Positions 11,004 through 24,030 of a DNA stretch of 36,719 nucleotides are shown piece after piece. The DNA is from Saccoglossus kowalevskii (lineage: Eukaryota > Hemichordata > Enteropneusta > Harrimaniidae). Where the stretch lies: positions 30,618-67,336 of the forward strand of contig NW_003135384.1 in assembly GCF_000003605.2 (NCBI RefSeq), read 5' to 3'. Every line of letters starts with the position of its first letter. Position 1 is the stretch's first letter. The position numbers and the translations under genes were made by a program. Under the pieces are notes generated by a model. The model did no database searches and was not told the origin of the DNA. It saw nothing but the letters and a program-made list of their open reading frames with translations.

Positions 11004-12905
11004 AATTATTAAATTGGGGAACGCCAACTTGCGTTAGGTTTCATCAATGCTCATATAAACACTCAGAGCGATAATACTTATATTTGAACTAGAGCTATAC
11101 TCTTTTGCACGATATCCTCTTTTTAAAATGAAACATTGACATCATTGACAGCAAAGACAGCATGCGCGTTTGGAGATCGTTATGCGATTAGTACAAGTTG
11201 GGTCAAACCAACCGCAACAGGAGAGCCAAACTAACAGTGAGGGACTGGGAGATGGTGAATATAAATACAAGGTACTGATTCAAGTACCTTTCAATTTATT
11301 TCATCCAATCGTATACATTGATTGCTAAATGATAAAAGGCAAAGTTATCCAAAGAGAATGTATGTAGTGACAGTCGCCAATGTGTTTAGTGCGTGTCATA
11401 AATGCACGCACTGAGCTGGCGACGCAACCGCATACAGATAGTTTTAGCCAAGCAGATCTAATAATGTAACAATCTTGAGACACACACATAGCAAACCAAT
11501 CTAATTTTTTTTTGTATTATTTTAGATAAGGACAGCTTGTATAAAATAACAAGTTGTATAACATAGTTGAACTCTGGTGACCTTGCCCTTTGTTATATAA
11601 TATCATTCCCTTTATCATAGTTTGTTTCAATATAAATATGCATTGTCATAATTAATTTAGAATACAAACAAGTTTTGGGGTTGAACCAACAGTGGGGAAT
11701 CAGTCTACCGAATGTCCTTTAAAGATGTAAATATCTTACAAAAACATTGGTGCCTTATTTGTTTACCGGTAATTATTTTAAGGGACATAATTTCCAGCTT
11801 TATTCAAAGTAAAAAACAAATGCCCCATCGCAAAAAAAGTGCTGCATTTAGATGTGAATAGATTCATAAAACATGCAAGATAACATAAAATCTTAGCAGG
11901 CTTTTGTCCAAGTATTTTGTACAGGTGTCTGTCAAAAATTAATGATTCACTGAGACAAATATGAACTGCCTCATTGTGTGACTACTGTATTATATGAAAA
12001 GTAAAAAAAATCACCCTTTATGAATAGCTATCATGTTGCAAGCTCTGCTTTGTATGCAAATCAGCTTAATTAGTTAGTTGGTGTCCAGTGGAGGGAGAAG
12101 TCAACAGTACTGTTGCCTCCTGAGAATCTACATCTTCAAACACTGCAATCTTTGAAGTGCGTTTTTAAACCAGTATTATAAAAACTATCATTCTGTTCTA
12201 ATAGCTGAAACATATTCCTGTGAATTTTCATTTGTCGAATGAACTGTTTGTCAAATACAGAATACATATATTTTAGAACAATTTTCTTTTTAAAATGTGG
12301 ATGAAATGTTTTGCTTTTTATGTATTTGTTATGATCAAAGTTTGGCTGCCAGTTCATAGGAGTGCTTATATTGATTTTCTGACATCTTGTTTTCTGTAAA
12401 GATTTTATTGGTAGGTTTGCAAATGTGTATCAGACTGTGCAATCTCTCCATGAGTTGGTTTTGAAACCCAGTATGGGATTCTGAGATACATTACCAAGGA
12501 TATTATTACAAGATAAATCATTTGCTTCATTGAACACATACAACAATGCATATTTCCACTGACATCAGTGACCTTTGATGTGTATCACCAGTGATCAGTC
12601 AAGTAGAAACAGTCAAAATATTTTATCCGATTTTCTCAATTTTTGCATGATATTTTCATACAGGACATCTGTTGTTCAAACTCAGGGAAGACTTTATACT
12701 GATGAATAAGGTGACCAAGTTTGATGAAGTTTGGAATAGAATTAGTAAAGTTATTATGTACACAATAACAATTATTAACGACGACAACAACAACAACGAC
12801 GACAACGCCGGACACAATTTTTCCCTTAATATACCTTTCTCTTCCATCTTTGATGGTACGGGCAAGGTAAAAATGTTATGCACCGTCTGTTTATACACGT
12901 AAAAC
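11004..12905. other. Gene-free stretch between the family 2 repeat copies
   Basis: Nothing recognisable except an AAC/GAC trinucleotide microsatellite at 12778-12807. The two repeat copies flank this stretch directly, but no TG...CA ends, polypurine tract or retroviral-type motif supports reading them as LTRs. Confidence 0.4.
12778..12807. repeat. RAC (AAC/GAC) trinucleotide microsatellite
   Basis: ACGACGACAACAACAACAAC and following units. Its complement explains the hydrophobic-looking open frame on the minus strand here, which is not a gene. Confidence 0.7.
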
Positions 12906-13107
12906 AAATTATATGCAAATACAGCAATATGTTACCCCTAAATATGCTGTCACATGTATGGCTCAATTGGTTTGTGTGTGCCTACATAAAAATTGGATAA
13001 CTTTTACTAGTCAACCATGTTATAATGTAATGTATTAATGTAATCGCATTGTAAGTGGTATACATAGGTTGTAACATAAGCTTTTGTTTTAAACTCATTG
13101 TACTAAG
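12906..13107 (+). repeat. Interspersed repeat family 2, copy 2
   Basis: Direct repeat of 10862-11003 with about 60 extra bases in the middle (GTGCCTACATAAAAATTGG and following). Start and end blocks match closely. Confidence 0.65.
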
Positions 13108-13163
13108 AATATAGAGTTTGTCTAGACAGCCCTCACAACTCAAAGAACCCGCGCTAGATTACT

Positions 13164-13638
13164 TCAACCTTTGACCTTAACAAATAAGTATTGTGTCACA
13201 AATGAAATATGTATGTCAAGACAAAAGCGAACGTTCCCGTGTAAAAATACACACACAAATATATAATGGTCATACAAATTGCCATGACATGTGAGTTATA
13301 TAGGGAACGTGTGTGCCAAGTATGAATACCCTAGTTATTACCACTTGTAAATAGTGTTTAACACACATAAACACACACGGTGACCTTTCCCCAGTGGTGG
13401 TGCAAGTCGCATCTGCCATGTCTCAGATCCCTGGCTATTTCCCCTTGCAATAATATATAATACACGCATAAACTCATACTGTGACCTTGACTTTTGACTT
13501 GACCAAAATGTAGCAAGGGCTTGTGTATCACATAGATGTATGCCAATTTTAATGACACTATATTTGCATATATAGTAATATTATTAGTACGAATATACTT
13601 AAACACATGATGTAACCTTGATCTTTGACATTTAGACC
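13164..13638 (+). repeat. Degenerate repeats built on nuclear-receptor-like half-sites
   Basis: TGACCTTGACTTTTGAC-like blocks recur: CAACCTTTGACCTTAAC at 13165-13181, GTGACCTTTCC at 13380-13390, GTGACCTTGACTTTTGACTT at 13481-13500 and TGTAACCTTGATCTTTGAC at 13611-13629. Several are preceded by ACACRYATAAAC-like sequence. The core TGACCT is the complement of the AGGTCA half-site. Spacing is irregular (about 100-215 bp), so this is either an old tandem repeat or related dispersed repeats. The 123-codon minus-strand frame across it is best explained by the repeat. Confidence 0.5.
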
Positions 13639-14670
13639 CACGTTCGCTGTGTCGTGTCTTCCCTTTCGAGTTATAACACGGAAATACATACTCAGTTTTC
13701 ACAGTCGTAGCCACAATTGCGGTGTGCAAGTTATGTTCAGTTTATATAGGTAATACAATGCCTGTTCAGATGTTTAGTGCAGCGAACAATACAACTGCAT
13801 TGATTTACACTACGACAACAACAACAATAATGATGATTTGTCTTAGTATACTCTTCCCGATTCCATATATGGATACATTATTGTAGTACACATTGTACAA
13901 ATATCGCATTAGTTGTTGTCATCATAGATGTTATAATAAATATTAAAAATGTACCACGTGTGTTCACTTTGACTATTATACATCGTCACATCCACATACT
14001 GAATTATTAATAGTAAAATTACAACTCATGACTGCACAGCGCAACTGATTATTCATGTCCCGGTTATTATAATTCATAAATTTCGATGCGTATAATATGG
14101 GAAATATGGTCTTTCCAAATTAGCTTTTACAGTTAGGTGTTAGGTAAAACTACGTAAATTACTATTTATCTGTGATATAATAATTCATTATTGTATTTAA
14201 TTGCAATTCGTACCAGACTTGACTCTTGTCTACAGATTAAATATGTAGCTTGGTAGCCATGCATAGCAAGTTACCGACACAGGGGAAAGAGTCTGCGTTT
14301 ACTCATATCGGATAGACCTGGCATAAATGCTTGTTAGAACCAAACTTAAAAAATAACATACATCGAGTGGTTACAGAAGTGTCAGATTAAAATTATTTAC
14401 TGAATATGGCATTTAGCTTCGGTATAAGCACTGTTGTAGCTATGGTAATATGGAAAGCAGAGTAGACTGCGACAGATGGATCTAATTTAGCAATCCCTAA
14501 TAATTCAATAATGTCACGATTGAGTTCGCTGTCGTATTCATATTGTTTTTTATCTCTCAACGTAGGCTATATAATTTTACATACAATTCATCAAATTTGC
14601 AATATATATTTGTTTTTTTTTTGGTGTTTTAAAAGGGCAATGTAGCGGTATTCCCTGGCAAAAATAAACA

Positions 14671-14707
14671 ATTGTATGAGGTTATTACGAGAATATACAC
14701 GAAGGCA
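14671..14707 (-). repeat. Interspersed repeat family 1, copy 2 (inverted)
   Basis: ATTGTATGAGGTTATTACGA and the following GAATATACACGAAGGCA are the reverse complement of the family seen at 7985-8036 and 32708-32758. A short block (GCGGTATT-like) between the two halves is missing here. Confidence 0.6.
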
Positions 14708-14979
14708 TAACAAATATACCAGTATAATACACGCTGTCACGAATAGGTATATTAACATAGTGATATTTGATTTTTTTAGTATTTTAACAAAATTCTATTA
14801 GCTTTGCTGCACGAGTGTATTTCATTGATTATAATAGGAAAAAAATTGAGATACGTACATAAATTAACTTATTGTACAATTTATTTTGTTATCGGACAAG
14901 TAAATGTTTGTTCTGTAAAATAGAATAGCGATGATGACGAAATATCAGACTGGTTCAATGATATACTATACACCGTTAG

Positions 14980-15157
14980 GGACTTGCTATTATTTTACAT
15001 CACCGATGCATTTGAACTAACTGGCTTTGAGGTGTTCCTATTATCTCACGTCACCGACGCATTTGAACTAACTGGTTTCGTAGTGTTGCTATTATCTCAC
15101 GTCACCGACGCATTTGAACTAACTGTTTTTGTGGTGTTGCTATTAGCTCACGTCACC
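14980..15157 (+). repeat. 51-bp tandem repeat, about 3.4 copies
   Basis: CACCGAYGCATTTGAACTAA recurs at 15001, 15052 and 15103, and a fourth start (CACCTAAGC) occurs at 15154, giving an exact 51-bp period each time. Units also share TATTATCTCACGTCAC, which contains a CRE-like TCACGTCA. Copies 2 and 3 are closer to each other than to copy 1. Confidence 0.9.
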
Positions 15158-18100
15158 TAAGCCTCAGCCGTATTTTCTTTTATTTATTTAGTCTGACTAG
15201 CTATGATGTTTCCAATCAAAGTAGAATCGTGTATTATTTTTCAACCGTGATATAAAATATGTTTAGACATCGCATTTCTTGCAAGAGTTGTCGCATCTGA
15301 GGTTCAATGAAGCAGGCTGTCGTGTCAATACTGTTGGGAATTGAAAGCGGCAGATCTGACAAATTGCTTTTATAGGGTTTTATAGATACACTCATTAGTT
15401 GCTTCCTCGAATCACCTGTCAATGAAGTTCAAGTCGTTCGTGCTGACTTAAGTTGTGAGGTCAATGAACAGCCTACTCGCTTCACTGTGCGGATGTAATG
15501 ATAACATCTTTATAATATTGAGTTAGCATGTGTTTAACTATATTGTCTACACTTGTTTATCGAACTACCTAACCTATATGGTGTTCAAATTACAAGGGTT
15601 TGTATAACATCACAAATATCTCGACACTTTTAGCAGACGCGTTCCTCACTGAACAATAACGCCCATTAAAAAGATGGCGTGTAGCGAATGCACACTCACA
15701 TTGACCAGATGGACATGTGCAATTCGAATCTTTGACGTACAAAAAAACATGCTGAATATATATACAGCCATGGTGACAGTCATCCGTGAAAAAGAATCAC
15801 AACTCTAAAACTCTCACAAAAGACCTCATAAATATGGAAGTATATATCGTAGATAGCCATGCCACTTATAATCGTCATAATCTCTGCCTCGAGACGGACA
15901 AAGCTGATGGTGTTCAAGACCCACAGTGCAAGGTGAGCATCACAAAAGTGAACGCTGTTAGTACTAAACAGATATCGATCCTGGCTAGACCTGGTATTAC
16001 ATTTTCTTTCCATCGTCGCTGTTTATAATTACGTTCACACTTTAAATGTCTATGTAATTTGATTCAATGCAACGTTTGCCGAATTTGCAGGATGTCTGCA
16101 GCGTTACGTTTTATAAAACCTCTTTACAATTAATCATAAACAAGATCAAAGTTGACAGATTCGGCTTTTACTATAATTTTAGCTCAAATCTTGTAACGTA
16201 AAATCACTCTAAAATGTCTGCGCTGGAACATTGGAAACACGAGCGGAGTGATCTTGTCTTGTTTAGTGATTCAAGGGTTTACGCGATAAGTGATGCGCGT
16301 GAAATCGCAATATAGGAGTACATACTTACTAATGAAAATGATTGAGTATGTGAAAGACATGATTAGTTTTTGTCTCCAGTATCATTGTTTATTTACATAG
16401 CGTGAATATGGCGGCAATCTCTATTGAACCATTCCTAACGTTCACTGTATTTGACGATATTTGTTACTACTATAATACTTGATTGACGCAATATATATTC
16501 ATCTTGTATACATGTATATTTAACTTGTATATCCTTATTTCATAAATCATTGGTTTTATTAAATATTTATCATTGGTGCTAAAATCATTAACCGCATAAA
16601 CTAATCCCACACTGAAATATGAAAATCGCAAAAAAATAGCTGGTTCATTTCCAAGGAGGTATTAATATTTATATTTCAGTTAAAATAAAATAAAATCTTT
16701 TTTATCAGTTATTAACAACTATTCTTAGTTCGTTATTTCCTGACGCAGTTAGTTTTCTACTCAGATTTAATGTACGTTACTTAATACAACATTCAGATAG
16801 ATTCTACGATTGTTTGCTCATTACTGAGACGTGAAGCAATTATGGACCACATTAACTGAACAATGGGCGTGCTGAAAATATTTATGTGTCAATGAGGCGA
16901 TGAATTTACGCATTATATCGGGTTATACATTTCCCAAAATAATTTTAATGAATGTGTTCGTAGTTTTGAATATTAAAGTAACAAACCATACATGTGTACC
17001 TTGAAAACTATACCAATTTTATTTTCTATATTGAACAGCGTAATATTAGTAGCAGATTTCTTGTCTATGTCTGAATTTGTTTGAGAGACATTGATTTGGT
17101 GACTTGTAATGGGTGTTTCTTAACTGGATATATGTGTTTCATTTACAAGCGCAGTATAGGGTGACCCCAAGCTATACGAGTTAATATAGTAATGTTGTTA
17201 TATTTTCACTAGCATTTTAGTTGTATTATTCACATTTCCGTTGCCTGGGAATTCACATTTGTGAATATCCGTCTTTCCAGGACACGACTGCCGCTATTAG
17301 GTCAAAACCATGGATTGGCCGGAATCACGACTGTACGATCCAGTCATAATTGATGGAATGTTTATGTGATAGTAGAGTTATAACATTACGTTTCAAATGT
17401 GACGCGGTAGTGCCAACTTTTCTGGTTAAGTACTCATTGCCAGTAGACCGTGGCTCGCTAAGTACAAAATCAGAGGTTATGACTACTAATTGTAAGAAAA
17501 ACACTGAAACACGCCGTGGTCAAGTGCTGTCAACACCCAATTATGTATTACCCTATATCGAAATTAATGCATTGCAAAGTCGCTTGATGTACATAACAAA
17601 ATGAGATGGTAATGATGTGCATGCATATACGATATTCACATTTTATAAACAATCAAGATCATCTCGGTCAAAACAAAAATCAGAATAATGGAACCCCTTA
17701 CACCAATGCATGATACTTAATGTGATCCCTATGAGCGTTTTCTTTTCTTATCTCTCACTAAAAAATTCCGAGTTATAACCACGCCTCTTCCTGCCTTTCT
17801 GTCGACTACTTCCGTCTTTTCCACTCCCCCGAAGTACAACAAAAGGGAAGCCACACAAGTGTCATGCTCTAAATACCGTACATGTAACGATTCGTAGTGT
17901 GTGAATTAGTATGCAAATGAAATCGTGATTTTGTTCTCCGGGAATTAATAGAATATTTGAAGATTGATTGAATATGGGAGAAATGTCTGTCGTTTTATTT
18001 TATTTCCCAGGCAGCAAAATATTATGGAACAATTGGTTTTATGGCGGTACTATACTGCACATGTACGCGCAGTCAGTATTACAATACTGATCACTAACAA

Positions 18101-20716
18101 GATCGCTGCTTACTAAGTGGCGTCGTAAAATTAGAAAACTGATTACAAAAATAAAAGCCAGTGACATCTCGAACGAATCTCCCCGAATTTCTGTCTACCG
18201 TGAATGCGTGTTTCGTTGCATCAAATTAGAAATCTAATTTTAGGAAAAAAGCTTGCGACCTTAGTATCGAATATGGTCACATGCCAGGTCATTGAATGCG
18301 TCCAATTCTAGTACCGATGACCTGAAGTTTCACCTTTCAAATTGGCGGCCGTGCTCGAAGAAGGTCTCACTTCCTTGTGTTAAAAGATGCAAGGTTACAT
18401 ATCACATATTTGTATTCGGGTTTATACGGTAAGTAAATTGATTTAAACTAATATTTTTTGGAAGTAAAATCAATAAAAGTGAATGGTGGTATCTGCGGCC
18501 ATTGGGCGACCGTAACTAGAACATTTGTACTGCACGACACATTGTACGAAACGGTTATTTCTTTTTCTGTTTCTCTTGCTATGAATAATTTCCGCATTGA
18601 TTTATATGTACCTCAGAGTAAACACAAAATGTACCAGGATGACAGGCCACGAAATTAATACACGAGAAATGGGTCCGAACTCTGATCACGTAAAGGAATC
18701 GAGTTGTCACTGTTCTAATAATGCAACGTAATATTTGTCGTCCAAGATTTGTTTATTTATTAGTTTATTTTAGACTATTCAAAAGTCAATACACAATAAA
18801 TTGGACTAACGAGGAGTCTCATTGTGAAATGCTATAAATGACTGATATAACTTTGACAATATTTTTTTTTATTACAACATTTTTTTGCTCAGATATATAA
18901 ACTATGATAATATTCACATACCAATCTGGACATCGGGATAGCAAGCGTATCACTTTCCCTTTAGTGTACTATGTGGATTATGCCTGTATTTATATTGTAA
19001 TATTGGATGGAACACTACAAATACTTTCCAAGATATGTAGTACGAGAATGTATTGGTATAGTATAGATGATCAGACTGGTCCAAATGTTTTCTCCGTTAA
19101 TTTATCAGACCATGCTCGCTAAATACACATATGTATACAAATATAAAGTACGCGAATTCACACATTTGTGTTTATACTCCGCTTTCGACCGGGGACATAA
19201 AAGCAACTTATTCCGCTGTGTCAATACCGGACATACAATCCCATGAGGTAGTTGGAATGCTCAATGAAATGTTCTCGCATATATTACTCGGGTATTTGTT
19301 TGAGTCCGGTGTTCAACAATTCTGCAGGTCAAATGTGTCCCTTAGCGCGGGGTAAATACGTTATGAGCAGAACTGTAAAATAATGGAACGCTTTTTAATT
19401 TTAACGTGCTGATAGCATTCACTGAATCACCGCCATGCATGTCCTCAATCGTCCTCACTTATTACATTACAGTACAGCACGTTTGCGGGTCCATGCATTG
19501 TTATCTAAACTATGTCGTAATTGGCACGACGTCTAAGCCTCCAAATTTCAAAAAATCGTAACAATATGACGACACTTGACGCACTGTATTTTCCTGATCA
19601 CAGAAACTGGATGGAAGAGTCTCTAACACTAATTAATCGTAGTATATCACTGAGACTTGTGCCGTGAATTCATGTCAAAATTCTAATTGTGATTTCCCAC
19701 GGCTTTCTGTCATCATTAAAATGGAATCAGATAGCATGTGTAGCTTATCCAGGAAAGGGAAAAATGTCAGATTGTATTTTCCTATAATATGTAAACGGCG
19801 ACATGTACGACGATGTAAAAATATGTGCGTGCTGTGAAAGAACTAATTCGAACGGTTACACGAGTCAACGTTCTGTAAGGGAAATGGCGTTACCTGACAC
19901 AACAAACCGCACTTAGCATAAAGTGTTTTTTTTCCAGATTTGAATTTTCCTTATAAATAAAGTTGTTATTTAATACTGGAAAGAACTCGTCTTGGCTAAC
20001 AAGTATGCGAGTAGCTATAAACTTAGACCATATTTGTTTAGTATGCAAAGGGGGCTAAATGGACTGTAACTATACCAGTTATTCTAAATCTCGTGGATTA
20101 ATGACTTACAAGAACGAAGTTATCCAGCAACATGTCGACGTTAGCTGTCTGACGCAGGTGGCATGTAGCTGTCTGTTTTAACATGATTTATGAGTATTCA
20201 TTAGTATCCAATATTAAGTGGCAACGCCAAGTATTCTCATTCAATGAGATTAATATTGGACGGCGGGTCGGAAACACGGTGATGAAGTCACACTGTGCTG
20301 CGCCTCAATTCAGTGAACTTCAATTCTACTTCAAATATGTACAAAAAAGGAAACGTTGCTTTTCATTATTTGAAATATTAATGAGTGCAAAAACGTGCAC
20401 ATATCCATTTGCAGGCTGGAAAGACCATAATGTGTGACATTGAACGCATGTTCTGGCTCACATAACTAGTAGAGCACGTGCACAAATTTTAGGTGTTTTT
20501 GTCATTGACCTGGTTTGATCAATGGCAGTTTCACGAGTGCAAGTTATGTGTAATTGCAATAAAATCTCAGCCAATGTGCGACACCAGGTGCTGACGACGT
20601 AATAAGAAACTGTACATACCACGCTGTAATGAGCTATGGTTGTTGGCAGAGTGGTTTCTTGTTAAACAAAATGAAATCTTTATTCGAATGTACGACGGGT
20701 TGTATTCCCCGAGTTT

Positions 20717-20761
20717 GATAAGAGTAAGGCAATCGATCGGATAAGAGTTAGGCAATCGATC
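20717..20761 (+). repeat. Short tandem duplication (23-bp period)
   Basis: GATAAGAGTAAGGCAATCGATC at 20717 is repeated at 20740 with one base changed (21 of 22 identical). Confidence 0.75.
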
Positions 20762-22036
20762 ACCATAATTTATTTCTTCAGATAAAACAAACGCTGCTTT
20801 CCTTGCTTACAGTGGCATTAAATATTCGTGAAGTATAAGAGATTCGTCGTAGAACGCAAAACACGCCCTCTACTGTTGACTGTCGGCACAGTGACATCTA
20901 AACCCGGAATCTGTTCGCTTTGATAATTTGCACATACCGCCTTTCCCTTCTTCTAATTATTCTAACGATTCACGTCTGCTCGTGTGTAACGTAGGCATAT
21001 CTAGCCATGAAGCATATGTTGATATTAATTGTCACCCAAATCCGGGTGGTGTATATTTACAACATGGCATTAGATGCATTGTCTGAACGTTCGGTTTGTC
21101 GGTGCAGATGGTATAAATTACCTCGCAGATGTGTTGGCCATAAAAAGGCACAATACAGCAAACGCGAGATTGATGAGAACTTTTAACTAACATAATTGCG
21201 TAAATTGTGTAACACCTGAGAATACAGTACGTATATTTGATAGCGTCATATAGTACTTGTATTCACGTCAAATTATGCATCTTTCATCCAATGAGAAATG
21301 GACACATGGAACATTCTGAGTTATTTTTCTCAACCAATGCAATTAATCCAATGCCACTACGCGTGAAACACTCGATCCAGCTGTTGGGATCATCAACAGC
21401 CAAGACAAGTCAGACAGCAAGCCATCGAAGTCAAGGAATGTGTGCGCTGTCCACAACTATACCTTAGGGGTATAACATGAGAGAATCTATATCACAGGGT
21501 AGGTCAGGGGCCACGACATTAGTAATATGAGACCCAATTTTAAATGATGCCACGGTGACGCGGCGTTATCAAAACACTCGGATCGCTTGTTACTGGTCAT
21601 TCAGTATAAATGATGGCTTGCATGATAGCACAACACAATCATTCAATATTTCATATCACGAGACAAGCAACGTCCTTAAGTTAATAGTCAAATAACAAAC
21701 TAACAAGTTTCAAACAAAGGATAAATTTATGTTGGGTCAGCACTAAACTCGTCATGGGTGATTACTACCGGCGAGAGATAAATGCATTTTTTGTCAAAAG
21801 GAATAATGGGAAAAAGCTAAAACAGATTTTTACAGTAATTTTTCGCTCTAGCAATATTAATTATTGTTTCCTGCCAAATAGAGAGTAATAGTGTTGAATA
21901 AGTCTACCCTGTATTACAATGAAGCTCACTCGGCCAGCAACATTCACATATTGTCACAATTCATTAGAATATTAATTCGGATATAGACAAAAGCTCGAAC
22001 TAAAAAACTACTCAGAAGTTACATAAAGTCAGAAAT

Positions 22037-22042
22037 ACTCAC
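22037..22042 (-). promoter_or_regulatory. Splice donor GTGAGT after receptor exon
   Basis: Reading the minus strand, CAATAT is followed by GTGAGTATT, a full consensus donor. Unspliced, the frame stops seven codons later, so splicing is required for a complete receptor. Confidence 0.8.
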
Positions 22043-22390
22043 ATATTGTGTGTAAGCTACGAGTCTGCATACAAAGTCGCCAAATATCCAGTTATCGGGC
22101 ATGAAGTAGAGAGTTGATGTGATCGGAGCACATACTACCACGAACGCCAAGTCGGAAATAGCCACGTTCAGTATATAGAAGTTCGTCACATTATGCATGC
22201 CTGGGTACTTGGTAATGATGAATATAACAAGCCCATTGCCGACAACGCCGATCAGAGTGATCAGAAAAAATATAATAGGTACAATGATAGTGGTCATAAC
22301 TGCGATAGCTCCGTTGCTGTCTATAACATCGGTTAAATTGTATGTTAGGTTGGTCTCATTTGTGAGTGAATCCGCTGACAACGCGATCAT
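22043..22390 (-). CDS. First coding exon of a galanin/allatostatin-A/kisspeptin-type receptor (class A GPCR)
   Basis: The exon encodes 116 residues from the N-terminus to the start of TM3 of a rhodopsin-class neuropeptide receptor at the plasma membrane. The ATG at 22390 is the first in frame after an upstream TAG. The extracellular N-terminus has three N-glycosylation sequons (N11-E-T, N14-L-T, N18-L-T). TM1 (about 31-60) carries GNGLV with the conserved N52. TM2 (about 70-97) has NFYILNVAISDLAF with the conserved D80. ECL1 and TM3 show WIFGDFVC, with W101 and disulfide C108. The order NFYI, then GDFVC, then VAYTQY resembles kisspeptin receptors most; galanin and allatostatin-A receptors are close alternatives. 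The frame ends after Y116 at GTGAGT (22042-22037), a phase-0 donor. The next two codons read VS through the donor, and the family has VS at this point, so the following exon probably supplies it. No later exons were recognised. Confidence 0.85.
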
Positions 22391-24030
22391 TATGTACAAG
22401 ATACACGGATATACGTATAGGTTTGTGGAAAAGTTGCTCACATCTCTGTTCACCACTGCAAGGGAATATATGAAAAACACGAAGAGGCTGTGCGTCTATC
22501 TTTCTAATCGGTGACACATTGGGTGCTACAAATTGTTCAAACGTGTACCTGCTGTCGATAGTGAATAATCCGTCGAATGAACTCAATTCCGGCACCGTAG
22601 GTATGATAATAAATCGAACACATGTTGGAGGTTTCAATGGTACCAACAATATAGTCAACCGCGGACAAGTTACATGTAATAAAACTGTTGTCCTTCAAGC
22701 TACGACAGATATTGGACCATTCATCAGACGACCTTTAATGCAACTGTAGTTATGACACAGATTGTGTCTCAGTCTACCTGTTCAAAGCGGAATGCGAGAT
22801 GAAGTGAACAGACCTCCAGCGAGACTGCTTTGCGCAGCCGCAAATTACATGGTCTCGCCAACCATTCATTTGTTTTTCTTCTCGATGTGTTTGATCCCTG
22901 TCAGTCAGCATTTAATCACGAGACCGCATTAATTTAAAACCAGTGACGAACGCCTGCTTGTGTATGATTAGTAATATGGTAGTTGAGATGTAATACAAAT
23001 CACATCTTGTAGTTAGGACCTTGAAACTAATAGTTCTGTAAGGCAGCAGGGAATGGTCAGCAGGTGAATCGATCCCAAGGAAATACTAACATTTATAGCG
23101 CGTCGTAATTTTTTTTCATACATTACAAATTATATACTATGCAAAGATTGTTTTGTAAGGTTCGCCGGCCTATATGCCATTGGCTGAAGATTGGCTAAAG
23201 ATTTGAAGAACAGGAGGGGGTTATAGGCAGATCTGTGTGTTGGAATTCCCGGGTAATTGGGATTCTTTCTTACTGAGTCTTATTTTGTCTCGTAGAGGCA
23301 CGTGTGTACACAAAGCACGTTGTCAGGAAGAGTGTAGTGTCTGCAAATGTCCACGTACATCCCGGATGAGTGCTGGCGAGGCATACTAATTTCCATGTAC
23401 TATGACAGTGCAACATGGAATTTGGGATATGGAAATTATTTTCACGGGTGCCGCTGTGTAGCCTGCGGTCGTATGTCGTAAAGCGAGTGAAAATACAGCA
23501 CGGATCACTCATAAAAATTGCCTCCATACCCCACAAACATCGACCGATGCCATTGCGTTCAGGTATTACTAATATATTACTGTATTTACGAATATCGCCA
23601 GGAAATCACTTCATCCAAGATTTCCACATTGGTATGGGTGCCTGCAAGAGCAGATCATATTTATGTTCATTTATTGATTAATCGTGCTCTAGCTGATGTA
23701 CCCAGGGTTCACCGAAATGCCGACCGATAAATGCATTAAACATAGCAATTTGTTATCGAAATAATAACAATACAATGTAAATTTGTAGATATAAAAGAAT
23801 AAATGTGTGATTTATTGACACCTACACCCGTTCGATATTTGCCATCTAAAATGTCACTGCCATGGCGATTTTCATCAGAGTTTTACATGCGTTAAAGCTA
23901 ATCAATTTATTTTCAAATTATGGATCAATATAAAATAAAATCGACACTTTTATTTGTTGCTCAATTTCTGATAAACCAAACACAGATTAAAGCTTTGGCA
24001 GAGGCACATCACTTGACTTGGCATTGTGTT
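22391..24030. other. Upstream flank of the receptor exon; no gene recognised
   Basis: This should contain the 5' UTR and promoter of the minus-strand receptor gene. No TATA box or other core element stands out. Open frames of 70-105 codons on both strands carry no known motif. Confidence 0.4.

Larger units (their letters stand above)
15158..22042. other. Long gene-free stretch downstream of the receptor exon
   Basis: Nearly 7 kb without a recognised exon, RNA gene or transposon. It lies in the direction in which the minus-strand receptor gene should continue, so it may be its intron or contain short exons that I could not recognise. A 22-bp tandem duplication occurs at 20717-20761. Several open frames of 60-85 codons have no family resemblance. 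Confidence 0.4.

Noticed and set aside
12656-12907. Hydrophobic, membrane-like minus-strand frame
   Set aside because: The hydrophobic run is the translation of the complement of the AAC/GAC microsatellite.
10862-13107. LTR retrotransposon interpretation of the direct repeat pair
   Set aside because: No TG...CA ends, primer-binding site, polypurine tract or gag/pol sequence in between.
13358-13729. 123-codon minus-strand open frame
   Set aside because: It runs across degenerate repeat blocks and CA-rich stretches and shows no domain or motif.
15780-16028. Overlapping frames on both strands, considered as a later exon of the receptor
   Set aside because: No TM3-TM7 landmark (DRY, CWxP, NPxxY) is present in either.
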